A stretch of DNA of 64,000 nt from IMG/VR virus record IMGVR_UViG_3300014494_000005, positions 284,924 through 348,923 of that record; one strand, given 5' to 3'. The notes below the pieces were generated by a model. It did no database searches and was not told the origin of the DNA. It saw only the letters and a list, made by a program, of their open reading frames with translations. The position numbers and the translations under genes were made by a program. Of this stretch, positions 38,895 to 48,295 are shown one piece after another; the first letter of the stretch is position 1; each line of letters begins with the position of its first letter. This DNA comes from a virus.

Positions 38895-39767
38895 ATGTTT
38901 AAAACAATATCAGATAAAAAACAAAAATTAATTGATGCTAAGAATGCTTCACCATTAATATTTGGAGAAGAAATTAGTGTTAAATATAATGCTGTTAATC
39001 CTTATTTTGATAAAGAAAGAGAAAATCGGACAGTTAATTGTATGATAATTAAAATTCTTAAGAATAAAATTGTTGTTAAACATGTAGATGGTTTTATAAA
39101 TGCGCCAGTATATACAATACAAAAAGATGATATTGTTGGAAGAGAAACACTATATATTGGTGAAAATCCTTTTGATGAAAAATTTGATAGCATAAAAGCT
39201 GTTAATTTCACTCTTGAAAGTATTTTATTTAATTTAAATATTTTGGGTGAAAAAAATAATGATAAATATCATATAAATAATGTTCCAATTACTGAATTAA
39301 ATTGGAATCCTTTTATATTTTTAAAAGACGGAACAAAACAATATTATCAAAGACCATTTGTCTGGACAGTTGCTGATAAACAACTTTTAATTGAATCAAT
39401 ATATCATGGAATTGATTGCGGTAAAATATTGGTTCGAATGAGAAGTTGGAAAGAACTGGAACAAATGCAAAAAAATGGGGAAACTGAACTATCATTCAAA
39501 GACATTATTGATGGTAAGCAAAGATTAAATACCATAAAAGAATTTATGAATAATAAATTTTCCGATAGTTTTGGAAATTGTTATGGCGATTTAAGTTATT
39601 ATTCACAACATAAATTTACAAATCATCAATTGTTCAGTTATGCAGAAATGCCGGAAAATTCAAAAGATGAAGATGTACTACATCAATTTTTAAGATTAAA
39701 TTTTACTGGTATTCCTCAAAGTAAAGAACATATTGATTATGTGAAATCATTAAAATCAAAATTTTAA
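38895..39767 (+). CDS. DUF262 (ParB/GmrSD-like) protein
   Basis: 290 residues. KQYYQRPFVWTVADKQLLIESI (about 150-171) and FKDIIDGKQRLNTIKEF (about 200-216, with the D-G-x-Q-R signature) identify a DUF262 domain, the nuclease-like half found in GmrSD modification-dependent restriction enzymes and in phage proteins. Residues 1-95 form an SH3-like strand-rich N domain. No C-terminal HNH (DUF1524) half, so it may be a nuclease remnant or a regulator. Own promoter. Confidence 0.83.
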   Translation: MFKTISDKKQKLIDAKNASPLIFGEEISVKYNAVNPYFDKERENRTVNCMIIKILKNKIVVKHVDGFINAPVYTIQKDDIVGRETLYIGENPFDEKFDSIKAVNFTLESILFNLNILGEKNNDKYHINNVPITELNWNPFIFLKDGTKQYYQRPFVWTVADKQLLIESIYHGIDCGKILVRMRSWKELEQMQKNGETELSFKDIIDGKQRLNTIKEFMNNKFSDSFGNCYGDLSYYSQHKFTNHQLFSYAEMPENSKDEDVLHQFLRLNFTGIPQSKEHIDYVKSLKSKF

Positions 39768-39792
39768 TATTGTAAAATAAAATAATAAACAA

Positions 39793-40020
39793 ATGAAAAT
39801 ACTATTGGAAGACTATCAAAATAAATTAAAAATAGCAGAAGAATTAGTTGCTGATAATAGAAATAATGGCAGCATTCATGACGAAAAGAGAGCAGAAAGA
39901 TTGCAGACTAAAGCCAGTGAATATCGTGCATTTATTGTCGATATTGAACGTGCAATTGCAAGAGAAGAATCTATAAGACAAAATACGTTATTAGCATTAC
40001 AAGAACTAAATAAATCATAA
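39793..40020 (+). CDS. Unknown coiled-coil protein
   Basis: 75 residues, almost entirely helical and charged, heptad-like. Co-transcribed with the DUF262 gene. Function unknown. Confidence 0.68.
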   Translation: MKILLEDYQNKLKIAEELVADNRNNGSIHDEKRAERLQTKASEYRAFIVDIERAIAREESIRQNTLLALQELNKS

Positions 40021-40024
40021 TTCA

Positions 40025-40327
40025 ATGGAACGTAAAACAGCAAAAGTTTATCGTAAAGAACTTGAATATCTTGAAAGAAACATTGAAAATCTTAAAAAAA
40101 GAATTTCTGAAAGACTATTGGAACTCTGTAAGCAAAATCCAGAAGCACCTGTAGCTATAAAAACAAAATTCGATGGTGGTGATACAATTTTTGCTAAATC
40201 AATTAATAATGCAAATTATATTCAATTTATTAGCGTTGATACTCGGCTTAACTTTATTGAAGTAATTGAAAAATATCTGGAAGAACAGCAACCTTATAAA
40301 CAAACTACAATTGAATTTAATAATTAA
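40025..40327 (+). CDS. Unknown protein with N-terminal coiled coil
   Basis: 100 residues; residues 1-40 helical and charged (RKELEYLERNIENLKKRI), then two strand segments. Starts five bases after the previous stop. Confidence 0.68.
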   Translation: MERKTAKVYRKELEYLERNIENLKKRISERLLELCKQNPEAPVAIKTKFDGGDTIFAKSINNANYIQFISVDTRLNFIEVIEKYLEEQQPYKQTTIEFNN

Positions 40328-40336
40328 TATCATATT

Positions 40337-40456
40337 ATGATAATAATAGCAATATTAAAAGTATCAGCATTTATTGTTTTAATTTGTTTTTTGGGTTTTA
40401 TAGCCGAAAAAATAATTAATAGTATTAGTGATTATATAAATCAAAATAAACAATAA
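40337..40456 (+). CDS. 39-residue membrane peptide
   Basis: Single transmembrane helix (residues 2-22) followed by a polar tail. Fits between flanking genes without overlap. Unknown role. Confidence 0.5.
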   Translation: MIIIAILKVSAFIVLICFLGFIAEKIINSISDYINQNKQ

Positions 40457-40462
40457 CTAAAT

Positions 40463-40738
40463 ATGGATAATCAAGAAATAATTGAAGGCAATGAATTGAT
40501 TGCAGATTTTATGAAATCTTTAAGTCCTGATTTGCATTATCATTCTTCATGGAATTGGTTAATGCCAGTAGTTGAAAAAATAGAAGAATTAGATAATGTT
40601 TATGATGTTGAAATACATCCTAACGGAATTTGTAGTATTTTTTCCGATGAAACTTTTGAAAAAGGTGGTGAAAATACTATTGAAGCACTTTGGCTTACAG
40701 TAGTTAGCTTTATTAAATGGTATAATTTAAATAAATAA
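40463..40738 (+). CDS. Unknown acidic protein
   Basis: 91 residues; SSWNWLMPVVEKIEELDNVYDVEIHPNGICSIFSD is a helix then strands, followed by a C-terminal helix. I recall similar phage hypotheticals. Not assigned. Confidence 0.7.
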   Translation: MDNQEIIEGNELIADFMKSLSPDLHYHSSWNWLMPVVEKIEELDNVYDVEIHPNGICSIFSDETFEKGGENTIEALWLTVVSFIKWYNLNK

Positions 40739-40757
40739 CAATAATTATAATAATAAC

Positions 40758-41123
<366 letters not shown>

Positions 41124-41127
<4 letters not shown>

Positions 41128-41333
41128 GTAGACCAAATTATTTAAACTGTCCAATGACTCCTGAAATTATAAATCATATAAGACAGGAACAAGAAAGATA
41201 TGATAAAAACCCGAAATTATACGAACAGCAGAAAAAAGAGGAACAAGAACTATATTTACAAGAACAAGAAGAAATGATATCTCAGATGAAACAAGAACAA
41301 GAAAGACAAGCAGAAGAATCAAAAAATTTGTAA
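41124..41333 (+). CDS. Unknown glutamine/glutamate-rich coiled coil
   Basis: 69 residues, Gln/Glu/Lys-rich helix over residues 15-65 (EEQELYLQEQEEMISQ). Likely oligomerises. Coupled to the previous gene by ATGA. Its TAA lies in the TGTAAT of the next promoter. Confidence 0.68.
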
Positions 41334-41356
41334 TAATTTCGCTGATTTAACGTATA
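41329..41356 (+). promoter_or_regulatory. Phage sigma-type promoter before 41409
   Basis: TGTAAT (41329-41334), 16 bases, CGTATA (41351-41356); the last clear copy on the + strand. Confidence 0.72.
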
Positions 41357-41408
41357 ATAATTCATAAAAACATTTAGTTTTAGTATTAACCAAAAAAATT
41401 TATACACA

Positions 41409-41789
41409 ATGAAAACAATTAAATCAAAAATTAATGAATTATTGCTGTTATCAGCAAAAAAAATCGAAAGAAAAGATTATTTCAAGGGTTTAAAAGCCAA
41501 AATGGATACACAGGAAGTAATCATGAATGAACTCAAAGCACTGGCAAAAGCAAATAAGACGCTTTTAGGTCGTATTATTAAATTTCCTCGTGCAGATTCA
41601 TATGCATTTTATGTTGTTACAAAAGTAAATAAAAGAAGTGTTCGTATTGACTGGTTGGATTTTTGTGATGCTTGGATTGATGACCGTTGCGGTAAAGCAG
41701 CAATGTTAGGTATTGATTATGCAAGACAACAAATTCATGGTGAAGATGTACTTGATGAAATGTTTTCAAAAAAGAAAGTAATTGCTTAA
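41409..41789 (+). CDS. Unknown basic protein
   Basis: 126 residues; helical basic N half, then FYVVTKVNKRSVRIDWLDFCDAW strands. Probably a small beta-barrel or SH3-like C half, suggesting nucleic-acid contact; this is inference. Ends in a strong terminator. Confidence 0.72.
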   Translation: MKTIKSKINELLLLSAKKIERKDYFKGLKAKMDTQEVIMNELKALAKANKTLLGRIIKFPRADSYAFYVVTKVNKRSVRIDWLDFCDAWIDDRCGKAAMLGIDYARQQIHGEDVLDEMFSKKKVIA

Positions 41790-41796
41790 ATAATAT

Positions 41797-41834
41797 AAGG
41801 TCATTCATTTAAACAATGGATGACCTTGTTTTTT
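41797..41834 (+). terminator. Intrinsic terminator
   Basis: AAGGTCATTCAT (41797-41808) with ATGGATGACCTT (41816-41827), one mismatch, then GTTTTTT. Confidence 0.82.
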
Positions 41835-41938
41835 AAATAACGAAATTGAAATTGTTGAAGGAAAAAATTTTTATTTCTGAAACTAATTATTACTTTTAAC
41901 CATTAAATTATAACTAATATATAAATTTTACTTAAGAT

Positions 41939-42388
41939 ATGCCTAACATAAACTACATAATCGGAGACGCAACACAACCACAGGGAGAAGGTAATAAAAT
42001 ACTATGTCATGTGGTCAATACTTTAGGTTTTTGGGGAAAAGGTTTTGTGATTGCTCTTAGTAATCGTTGGAAAATGCCGGAAGTAGCATATAAATTAAAA
42101 AAGAAATATATTCTTGGTGAGGTTGATTTCGTTCGTGTAGAAAACGATATTGTTGTAGCAAATATGATTGCACAACATGGTATTCGTTCCGCAGGAAATG
42201 ATACACCAATAGATTATAATGCAGTACGTACTTGTTTAAATGCTGTTAATGATATGGCGTTTCGTACTGGTGCAACAATACACATGCCTCGTATTGGCTG
42301 TGGTTTAGCGGGGGGTAAATGGGAAGAAATTGAAAAAATAATAAAACATGTAATGTCTGTTGATGTTTATGTATATGATTTAAAATAA
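41939..42388 (+). CDS. Macro domain (ADP-ribose-binding) protein
   Basis: 149 residues, a single complete macro domain. YIIGDAT (residues 6-12), HVVNTLGFWGKGFVIAL with the ADP-ribose-binding loop, ANMIAQHG, and MPRIGCGLAGGKWEEI (about 116-131) are all present. Macro domains of this type bind or hydrolyse ADP-ribose derivatives such as ADP-ribose-1''-phosphate. In a phage it could reverse ADP-ribosylation by host defence or process tRNA-splicing by-products. Preceded by a 150-bp gap with no recognised promoter. Confidence 0.92.
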   Translation: MPNINYIIGDATQPQGEGNKILCHVVNTLGFWGKGFVIALSNRWKMPEVAYKLKKKYILGEVDFVRVENDIVVANMIAQHGIRSAGNDTPIDYNAVRTCLNAVNDMAFRTGATIHMPRIGCGLAGGKWEEIEKIIKHVMSVDVYVYDLK

Positions 42389-42466
42389 AAACATTCTTAA
42401 AAAGAAAGGAAGAAGTAGATGCTAAAATAGCAAAAAATAACTGTATTATCTCATATCTCAGCAATT

Positions 42467-42883
42467 ATGTTACAAAAAGAAGAGTATATTACTCATGATT
42501 TTAAATTACCAAATCACAGTAATGAACTAAGTAAAGCAACAGATTTCATTGAAAATTTAAAACAGAAAATCGAAAAATTAAAAACTGAAAAATCAATTAA
42601 TGGCAATGTACACACTACAGTATACGAAGAAGTAATTAGAGTATTGGATTATGTAGGTAGATTAAGCATGCCAGCATTTGAAATTGAAGACCGGATGCGT
42701 GAAATGTACATCATGCAATACAAGCATTCACCTCAGTTAGCAAAGAAATTATGGATTGACCATTATGAAAAAATTCATCATCCATATACATTATTAAAGA
42801 ATAGATGTTTTAGATTGCTTGATGAATTAGATGCAATGTACTTTAAGAAGTTTAAGAAACAACCACCTAATTGGAATTATTAA
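42467..42883 (+). CDS. Unknown helical protein
   Basis: 138 residues, almost all helical, with LKQKIEKLKTEKS coiled coil near 30 and a long C-terminal helix rich in Tyr, Lys and Phe. Last + strand gene before the minus-strand operon. Not recognised. Confidence 0.7.
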   Translation: MLQKEEYITHDFKLPNHSNELSKATDFIENLKQKIEKLKTEKSINGNVHTTVYEEVIRVLDYVGRLSMPAFEIEDRMREMYIMQYKHSPQLAKKLWIDHYEKIHHPYTLLKNRCFRLLDELDAMYFKKFKKQPPNWNY

Positions 42884-43012
42884 AATAATCGGGACACAAT
42901 GTCCTGATTATTGTCCAGATAATGTTCGTTTACTATTGTACTGATTTTAATTAAGATTTGTATTGTACACATGGATATAATATCCAAGTTAATGTTCATG
43001 CTTATGTACTAA

Positions 43013-43303
43013 TTATTTTTTAGGATTTAATCTACTTTCTTTAGGAAATGGAGTTTCATCACAATTAAATGTTTCAGTTGCTTTGCTTTTATCAACCATG
43101 ATACCAATTTTATTTTTAGTATCTGATAATATATTATCAATTTCTCCAATATTCAATACAATATTTTCATCATCGGCATCTGAATTTATACTTTTAATAT
43201 CTAATACATATGCACCATTGTTTTTATAAGAGAAGTTAATAATAACGTCCCTATATACTAATTTTCTTTCAGTAATAAAATCGATTATATCTTTGCCCAA
43301 CAT
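43013..43303 (-). CDS. Unknown protein
   Basis: 96 residues, mixed; begins LGKDIIDFITERKLVYRDVIINF. Last gene of the long minus-strand operon that starts at 51968. Not recognised. Confidence 0.66.
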   Translation of the reverse strand: MLGKDIIDFITERKLVYRDVIINFSYKNNGAYVLDIKSINSDADDENIVLNIGEIDNILSDTKNKIGIMVDKSKATETFNCDETPFPKESRLNPKK

Positions 43304-43314
43304 AGTTTTAATTA

Positions 43315-43407
43315 TTATTTTATTTTATTTCTTCGATGAATCCACCAAAGTATACAAATCAATATACAAACAACTATAATGTCTATATCATCATTAGTTA
43401 AATTCAT
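43315..43407 (-). CDS. 30-residue membrane peptide
   Basis: Acidic start (NLTNDDID), one hydrophobic helix (IIVVCILICILWWI), basic end (HRRNKIK): a typical inside-positive single-pass peptide. ATG overlaps the upstream stop. Confidence 0.5.
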   Translation of the reverse strand: MNLTNDDIDIIVVCILICILWWIHRRNKIK

Positions 43408-43586
43408 ATTAAATGTTTTTGTTTAAGTAATTTTAAACATTTTTCACAAGTAACATATTCAGGTATACTTGTTGAATTAGGATAATAGATAGGTATTGCA
43501 AGTTTTTTCTTACAAAGAGTATAAAAATAGAATCTTTCTATATCTCCTTTAGTTAATTTGTGAAAATGTATTTCTTCTTCTTTCAT
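43404..43586 (-). CDS. Unknown small protein
   Basis: 60 residues with VTCEKCLKLLK at the C terminus (one Cys pair) and LCKKKLAIPIYY in the middle. Possibly zinc-binding together with Cys at residue 25. Not recognised. Confidence 0.62.
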   Translation of the reverse strand: MKEEEIHFHKLTKGDIERFYFYTLCKKKLAIPIYYPNSTSIPEYVTCEKCLKLLKQKHLI

Positions 43587-43589
43587 AAT

Positions 43590-43790
43590 TTATTTTGGTA
43601 TCCAATCCCAATGAGTTGGTTTAAGTTCTTTTTTTATTGTTTCATTTTGCTTAATCATCCAATTTCCATTCTTATATATTCCAGTACTTTCCCATCCTTC
43701 ACGTTCTGGTGCTCCAGTTCCAGTTATCATATGTTTTAGTTTAACTCTTATTCCTTCGTGAGGTCTACTATTTTTTAATGAACGCCACAT
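43590..43790 (-). CDS. DUF551-like small protein
   Basis: 66 residues. Starts with a W-x-S-L motif, has GWESTGIYKNGNW in the middle and ends PTHWDWIP, the usual Trp/His/Pro ending of DUF551 proteins, which are common in phages. Function unknown. Similarity judged by eye. Confidence 0.66.
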   Translation of the reverse strand: MWRSLKNSRPHEGIRVKLKHMITGTGAPEREGWESTGIYKNGNWMIKQNETIKKELKPTHWDWIPK

Positions 43791-43801
43791 AATTTTATTT
43801 G

Positions 43802-44863
43802 TTATTCGGATATTTTTTCTCTATTATTATTTTTTAATGCAAATCCGGTTGTTGTTTTTTTATTATATTTTGTACTGGAAATATATTCTCCCATATTTTG
43901 TAATTCTCGAATAGATTCATCCATATCTTTTCCAAAAATAAAAACTGATTTAATTAACTCACCTAGATGTGATAAAGATAGTCCTTCAGTTTTATCCACC
44001 ATTTCCTGAATATTAATTTTTTTCATATCATCATCTTTTATTTTATGTTCGAAGTAATATCTTCTAATATTTGCTTCAGGATGACCGATATAATATCGTT
44101 TATCAAATCTACTTGGTCTATTTAATATTCTTTCTTTTAATCTTTCGGGATAATTAGTACAGCCAAGATAAACAATATTTTGTGATTGATAAAAACCATC
44201 AAGTATATTCAATATTCTTGTTTCATTTTCTTGATATTCAAGTAATCCATCAAGGTCTTCAATTATTGTTAAGATTGGTGTATTTTCTTCTATTATTCTA
44301 AAAAATTTAGTAACTGCATCAAAATAAATTTCCAAATCTCTACTAGATTTAATTGAAAAAACAACTCCTTGTTTAGTATCAATTATCATTTGTGTTAATA
44401 ATGCACCTAAACAAGTTTTACCATTTCCTGCCGGACCGTGAAGTAAAATACCTCTTTTATATGCGAATTTATATTTCTTGAATTTATCTTCATTATCCCA
44501 AAAATATTCCATATCATTTAAAATTTGTTTAAATAATGGATTTGGTAAATTCAGTAGTTCATCCAATTCAAGTTTTTGTTTATTAAAAATATAAACTCCT
44601 CCATTTCCGTCCCAACTTATATCATAAATCCCTGCAGGTAATTTTTTTCTAATTATTAATGGGGAAGTTGGAATATAATTATTATTTTTTGCTTCAATCC
44701 ATTCACAATAATTATCTAAATTAGATGATTTTCTTTCTTCAATTGCATCTATCTTACATTCAATTGCTTCTTCTCTTGTTGGTATGAAAATATCTTCTTT
44801 AGTTTCTTCATATTTATTTTTTTTGGCTAAATCTTTTAATTCTTGAATTCTTTTTTTATCCAT
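43802..44863 (-). CDS. AAA+ ATPase (BCS1-like)
   Basis: 353 residues. Residues 1-125 are a variable N domain. Walker A GPAGNGKT at about 143-150, Walker B LTIIEDLDG at about 197-205, sensor 1 around CTNYPE and an arginine-finger region RPSRFDKR follow, then a small helical lid. The Asp in place of the second acidic Glu (EDLD) is as seen in BCS1-like members. Such ATPases remodel or translocate proteins; the phage target is unknown. A ClpP-like protease lies in the same operon, but this ATPase has no visible ClpP-docking IGF loop. Confidence 0.88.
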   Translation of the reverse strand: MDKKRIQELKDLAKKNKYEETKEDIFIPTREEAIECKIDAIEERKSSNLDNYCEWIEAKNNNYIPTSPLIIRKKLPAGIYDISWDGNGGVYIFNKQKLELDELLNLPNPLFKQILNDMEYFWDNEDKFKKYKFAYKRGILLHGPAGNGKTCLGALLTQMIIDTKQGVVFSIKSSRDLEIYFDAVTKFFRIIEENTPILTIIEDLDGLLEYQENETRILNILDGFYQSQNIVYLGCTNYPERLKERILNRPSRFDKRYYIGHPEANIRRYYFEHKIKDDDMKKINIQEMVDKTEGLSLSHLGELIKSVFIFGKDMDESIRELQNMGEYISSTKYNKKTTTGFALKNNNREKISE

Positions 44864-44892
44864 TTTTATCCATTTTTATTGTTTTTTATTTG

Positions 44893-45111
44893 TTATTCAA
44901 TACCCAGCATTTTGCCAGTAATTGAAAATATTTTATCTTCTACCATTGATAATACTTTACGTTTTTTCTTAAGATATGAAGTATATTGTCCCATGTGATA
45001 AGTATTTTGTTGACTTTCATTCAATAAATAAAATGTTTGAATGCCCTCAATTAATCTTTCTCGATGGTTATTTAATTTTTCTAATTCTGTAAGTTTCTTA
45101 TGTTTTGCCAT
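44893..45111 (-). CDS. Unknown small helical protein
   Basis: 72 residues, basic, helical throughout (LEKLNNHRERLIEGIQ). No motif recognised. Follows the next gene by two bases. Confidence 0.65.
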   Translation of the reverse strand: MAKHKKLTELEKLNNHRERLIEGIQTFYLLNESQQNTYHMGQYTSYLKKKRKVLSMVEDKIFSITGKMLGIE

Positions 45112-45113
45112 AA

Positions 45114-45344
45114 TTATTCTTTATAACAATGCTTACAATATGGATTATCAAAACTATCTGGTGGTAACACATATTCATGTTTACCTGTAGGACTTTTGAT
45201 ACATTCAGGTCTTTTCTCATATTCCAATAAAAAAGCAATAACTTCATCAACAAAATAGACTTTATCTTGTTTCCAAGTAGTTAAGCCAATTTTATTTATT
45301 AGTTCTTCTTCTTTACTTCTTAACCATTTTTCGACATCACTCAT
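45114..45344 (-). CDS. Unknown small protein with Cys/His C terminus
   Basis: 76 residues. Acidic helical N half; C terminus CIKSPTGKHEYVLPPDSFDN followed by CKHC suggests a zinc ribbon formed by C..H..CxxC. Role unknown. Confidence 0.67.
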   Translation of the reverse strand: MSDVEKWLRSKEEELINKIGLTTWKQDKVYFVDEVIAFLLEYEKRPECIKSPTGKHEYVLPPDSFDNPYCKHCYKE

Positions 45345-45362
45345 ATTTTTTCTAATTTTTTA

Positions 45363-45599
45363 TTATTTACAATCAGTTTTGGTTTCAGCAAAACAAGAAA
45401 GAAGCCACATTCCATATTTTTTATCAAGCATTACTCCATGTATAACTTCTGGCATGAACATATTGAATGTATTTGACCATTTACTTGGTGTTTTAACAAC
45501 TTCATGTATTGTGACTTTCTCTCCTAATTTAAGCACTATTCCACCTGCAATATCAATAATATCGTGGCCAACAGTTAATTCATCACCGACTGCAATCAT
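45363..45599 (-). CDS. Unknown small beta-rich protein
   Basis: 78 residues, regular strands (GGIVLKLGEKVTIHEVVKTP), resembles a small barrel. Overlaps the end of the 530-residue gene by 17 bases. Similar beta content to the modules in that neighbour, so possibly derived from it. Confidence 0.66.
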   Translation of the reverse strand: MIAVGDELTVGHDIIDIAGGIVLKLGEKVTIHEVVKTPSKWSNTFNMFMPEVIHGVMLDKKYGMWLLSCFAETKTDCK

Positions 45600-47175
45600 T
45601 TTTAATTTCTTTAGTTTTATTTTCGATTACATTTTTCCATTTAATTGACTTAAATTTGTCATCAATTTTTAATATAACTCCTTTTGAACATATCATTTCA
45701 ACAGTTCCTTCACAAACTTTTCCATGATGTGAAACAATAAAAATATCATGAAGTGTAGTTAATGTTTTTAAAGTTATTGATTTGCAACCAAATTCAACAA
45801 ACTTATCGTTTTCATATATTTCAGCATTATAGCCAGAAATAGTAATATTCCTTTCATTAAAATTTTTTTTTTCTTCTTGTGTTGCATAACGAACAGCATT
45901 GTCATAAACATCTTTACTATTTCTCCATAAAACATCACGAGAAGGAGAATAATAATCTATTGATATGATTTTAAAAATCAATCCTGATTCATATCCTGCT
46001 CCACCATAGTTAATATCACTAGAATTACCAACAGTTTCAAATCCCGGTAAACAAACAACTATATCATCTACTTTATAGTTGGGTTTATTAAATGTTTCTA
46101 TTTCTTCTTGTGTAGCGTAACGAACAGCATTATCAAAAATACCATAACCAACTGTTGGAAATAAAACAGTATAGTCAGGATATTCATCTATTTTTCTAAT
46201 CTTAAAAACCAATCCTGATTCATATCCTGCTCCACCATAAATTTTACCATATGCATTATTATCATTAAATCCCGGTAAACAAACAACAATATCATCAATT
46301 TTATAATGTGGCATGACCACTTTTACTGGAGTTACTTTAGGTTTTAAATGTTTAAATGTTTCTTCAATATGTTTAAGTTCTGCTTCAAGATTTTCTTTTA
46401 ATCCTTTTAATTCATTATAGTTAATTTTTTCACAACCAATTGTTTGAATGATATATTCTATACCTTCATTGTCTTTTAGAATATAACATGTTTCAACATT
46501 CCATGATATAAATTCCTTTACTATTTCAAGAATATCACCATTTTTTGCAATTGGTTTATTTAACCAAAAATGATATTTAGTACAACCCAATTCTTTAGCA
46601 TCTTGACGCTGAGAATAACTTTTTCCAGCATTAATTACTTTTACAAATTCTTTACTTTCCATTGTTTTAGTTTTATTAGCAATATCATTTGTTTCTTTAT
46701 TATAATATAATTCTTTCCATTCATTAAATAATAAAACAGGAAGATGTTTATATTCGTTTGGAATTATATTGAAAATATTGACACCTTCATTAGAATCTCT
46801 TTCAGTATGTTTATATTTTATAACATAATTCCAATGACTCCATCTATTTTTACCACTATTTGGATGTAAAGTATTTACTACTTTAGTGGTTTCTTCCATA
46901 TTTTCGCATTTTACAATATATTCTTGAGGTAATTTATCTAATTTTGGAAGTAATTCGCAAACATCAAGCAATGTTTCTTCACTAAATCCATATTCTTTAC
47001 CATCAATTTCAATTAATAATCCAGTAAAACCAATACAATCTTTTTTATTTTTAACAATACCAACTACTGGATATTTAAAATTTACTCCAATCGGATTATT
47101 ATTAGAAAATTCACTTGACCATGTAATGGGATTTTTATTTATTCTAATTCTATCACCAATATTTAATGTTTTCAT
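45583..47175 (-). CDS. Large protein with a duplicated module
   Basis: 530 residues. Two copies of a module of about 76 residues begin near 289 and 365: each has a [KV]DDIVVCLPGF stretch, then YGGAGYESGL[VI]FKI and ends DNAVRYATQEE. The DNA of the copies is nearly identical in places, so the duplication is recent. The N terminus (GDRIRINKNPITW) and the C-terminal part look like further SH3-like barrels. Probably a multi-barrel binding protein; function unknown. Confidence 0.74.
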   Translation of the reverse strand: MKTLNIGDRIRINKNPITWSSEFSNNNPIGVNFKYPVVGIVKNKKDCIGFTGLLIEIDGKEYGFSEETLLDVCELLPKLDKLPQEYIVKCENMEETTKVVNTLHPNSGKNRWSHWNYVIKYKHTERDSNEGVNIFNIIPNEYKHLPVLLFNEWKELYYNKETNDIANKTKTMESKEFVKVINAGKSYSQRQDAKELGCTKYHFWLNKPIAKNGDILEIVKEFISWNVETCYILKDNEGIEYIIQTIGCEKINYNELKGLKENLEAELKHIEETFKHLKPKVTPVKVVMPHYKIDDIVVCLPGFNDNNAYGKIYGGAGYESGLVFKIRKIDEYPDYTVLFPTVGYGIFDNAVRYATQEEIETFNKPNYKVDDIVVCLPGFETVGNSSDINYGGAGYESGLIFKIISIDYYSPSRDVLWRNSKDVYDNAVRYATQEEKKNFNERNITISGYNAEIYENDKFVEFGCKSITLKTLTTLHDIFIVSHHGKVCEGTVEMICSKGVILKIDDKFKSIKWKNVIENKTKEIKNDCSR

Positions 47176-47184
47176 GTTTTTGAT

Positions 47185-47685
47185 TTATTTAATTTTTCCA
47201 ATAATTTTATATTTACCATCAAGGTATTGCCCATCAATAATTAATTTTTGAGCTTCTTTGCAATTATCAATATATGAACATTCCCATGCAACATCTTGTG
47301 GTCGTTCAATAATTTTTTCGGCTTGTTCTTTAGTATATTTACCCGCTTTAGATATATTAGTAGTATAACCTTTAGAATCAATTGCCCACCATGCTATTGC
47401 ATTACCAACATATCCGTTTTGAATATAATACATTTCTTCTTTTATATCTTGTTTTTTAATAATTGCTTTTTTCTTTTCACAAATTTCTTTTACATCTTCT
47501 CTCATATCAATACCATACCATTCTTTAATACCTTTTGCAACTGCTTCGGCTGTTTCATGGTCACCATTAAGTTCGCATATCTCTGCAACCATAGCTTTGG
47601 GAAATAATTTTCGTTCTGATTCACTATGTGCTTTAACATATCTTAAGAACGTTTTTTCATCCATGTCGCCATTATAATACTTCAT
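47185..47685 (-). CDS. Unknown protein with a recurring phage domain
   Basis: 166 residues. The N half is helical. The C half, YYIQNGYVGNAIAWWAIDSKGYTT followed by KYTKEQAEKII, is a pattern I recall in several phage proteins (short domain sensing or binding role unknown). No catalytic residues identified. Confidence 0.7.
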   Translation of the reverse strand: MKYYNGDMDEKTFLRYVKAHSESERKLFPKAMVAEICELNGDHETAEAVAKGIKEWYGIDMREDVKEICEKKKAIIKKQDIKEEMYYIQNGYVGNAIAWWAIDSKGYTTNISKAGKYTKEQAEKIIERPQDVAWECSYIDNCKEAQKLIIDGQYLDGKYKIIGKIK

Positions 47686-47689
47686 AATT

Positions 47690-48007
47690 TTAATTTTCTT
47701 TAGGTATATATTTTTTCATTAATGATTTATATTTTGGTAAATGAATTAGTTTAACTCTATGGCATAATTCAATAATAACTGCTTCAGCCATTTTCACTTT
47801 AGTTCCTTTTTTTAAATTCTTATTATGAGAATCTACACAAACCAAAGTATAAATTCTATTTATTCCCCATTCATTAGATTTTTCTTCAACACCTTGTGTT
47901 TCCCAAATGCCGTTTGATATTATATGATTAGGAATATCATTCTTATAATAATCAACATCCAGCATCCACAATGTAAGTAATTTTACTTTTGGTTTGGTGT
48001 TATTCAT
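47690..48007 (-). CDS. Unknown basic protein
   Basis: 105 residues, begins LLTLWMLDVDYYKND after a short polar start; GTKVKMAEAVIIELCHRVKLIHLP in the second half. Overlaps the upstream gene by four bases (ATG/TAA). Confidence 0.67.
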   Translation of the reverse strand: MNNTKPKVKLLTLWMLDVDYYKNDIPNHIISNGIWETQGVEEKSNEWGINRIYTLVCVDSHNKNLKKGTKVKMAEAVIIELCHRVKLIHLPKYKSLMKKYIPKEN

Positions 48008-48261
48008 AATTTTATTTTATTATCTTTTGCAAATTGTTCTAAATATTTTTTAACGCTCGTTAGAATTTGTTTTTTTGTTAATTTACTTTCTTTACAAACA
48101 AGTTCTTCACTTATGTTTTTATATAATTCTCTCACTAATTCAAGTAATTCTTTCTCTTTGTTATAGTTCAATTCAAAAGTTAAATCAATTAATTTAGTAG
48201 ATAAATCATCGTTTTCTTTTTCAAGTTCTTCTATCCTATTATTTCTTTCTTCATTTTCCAT
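48004..48261 (-). CDS. Unknown coiled-coil protein
   Basis: 85 residues; first 30 are a strong coiled coil (RIEELEKENDDLSTKLIDL), rest helical and lysine-rich. Not recognised. Confidence 0.66.
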   Translation of the reverse strand: MENEERNNRIEELEKENDDLSTKLIDLTFELNYNKEKELLELVRELYKNISEELVCKESKLTKKQILTSVKKYLEQFAKDNKIKL

Positions 48262-48295
48262 AAATTAAACCTTACTATACAAATAATTATATTAT

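Noticed and set aside
42389-42466. Open stretch without ATG between the macro domain gene and 42467
   Set aside because: A lysine-rich frame runs across but has no start codon and overlaps the next gene in another frame.
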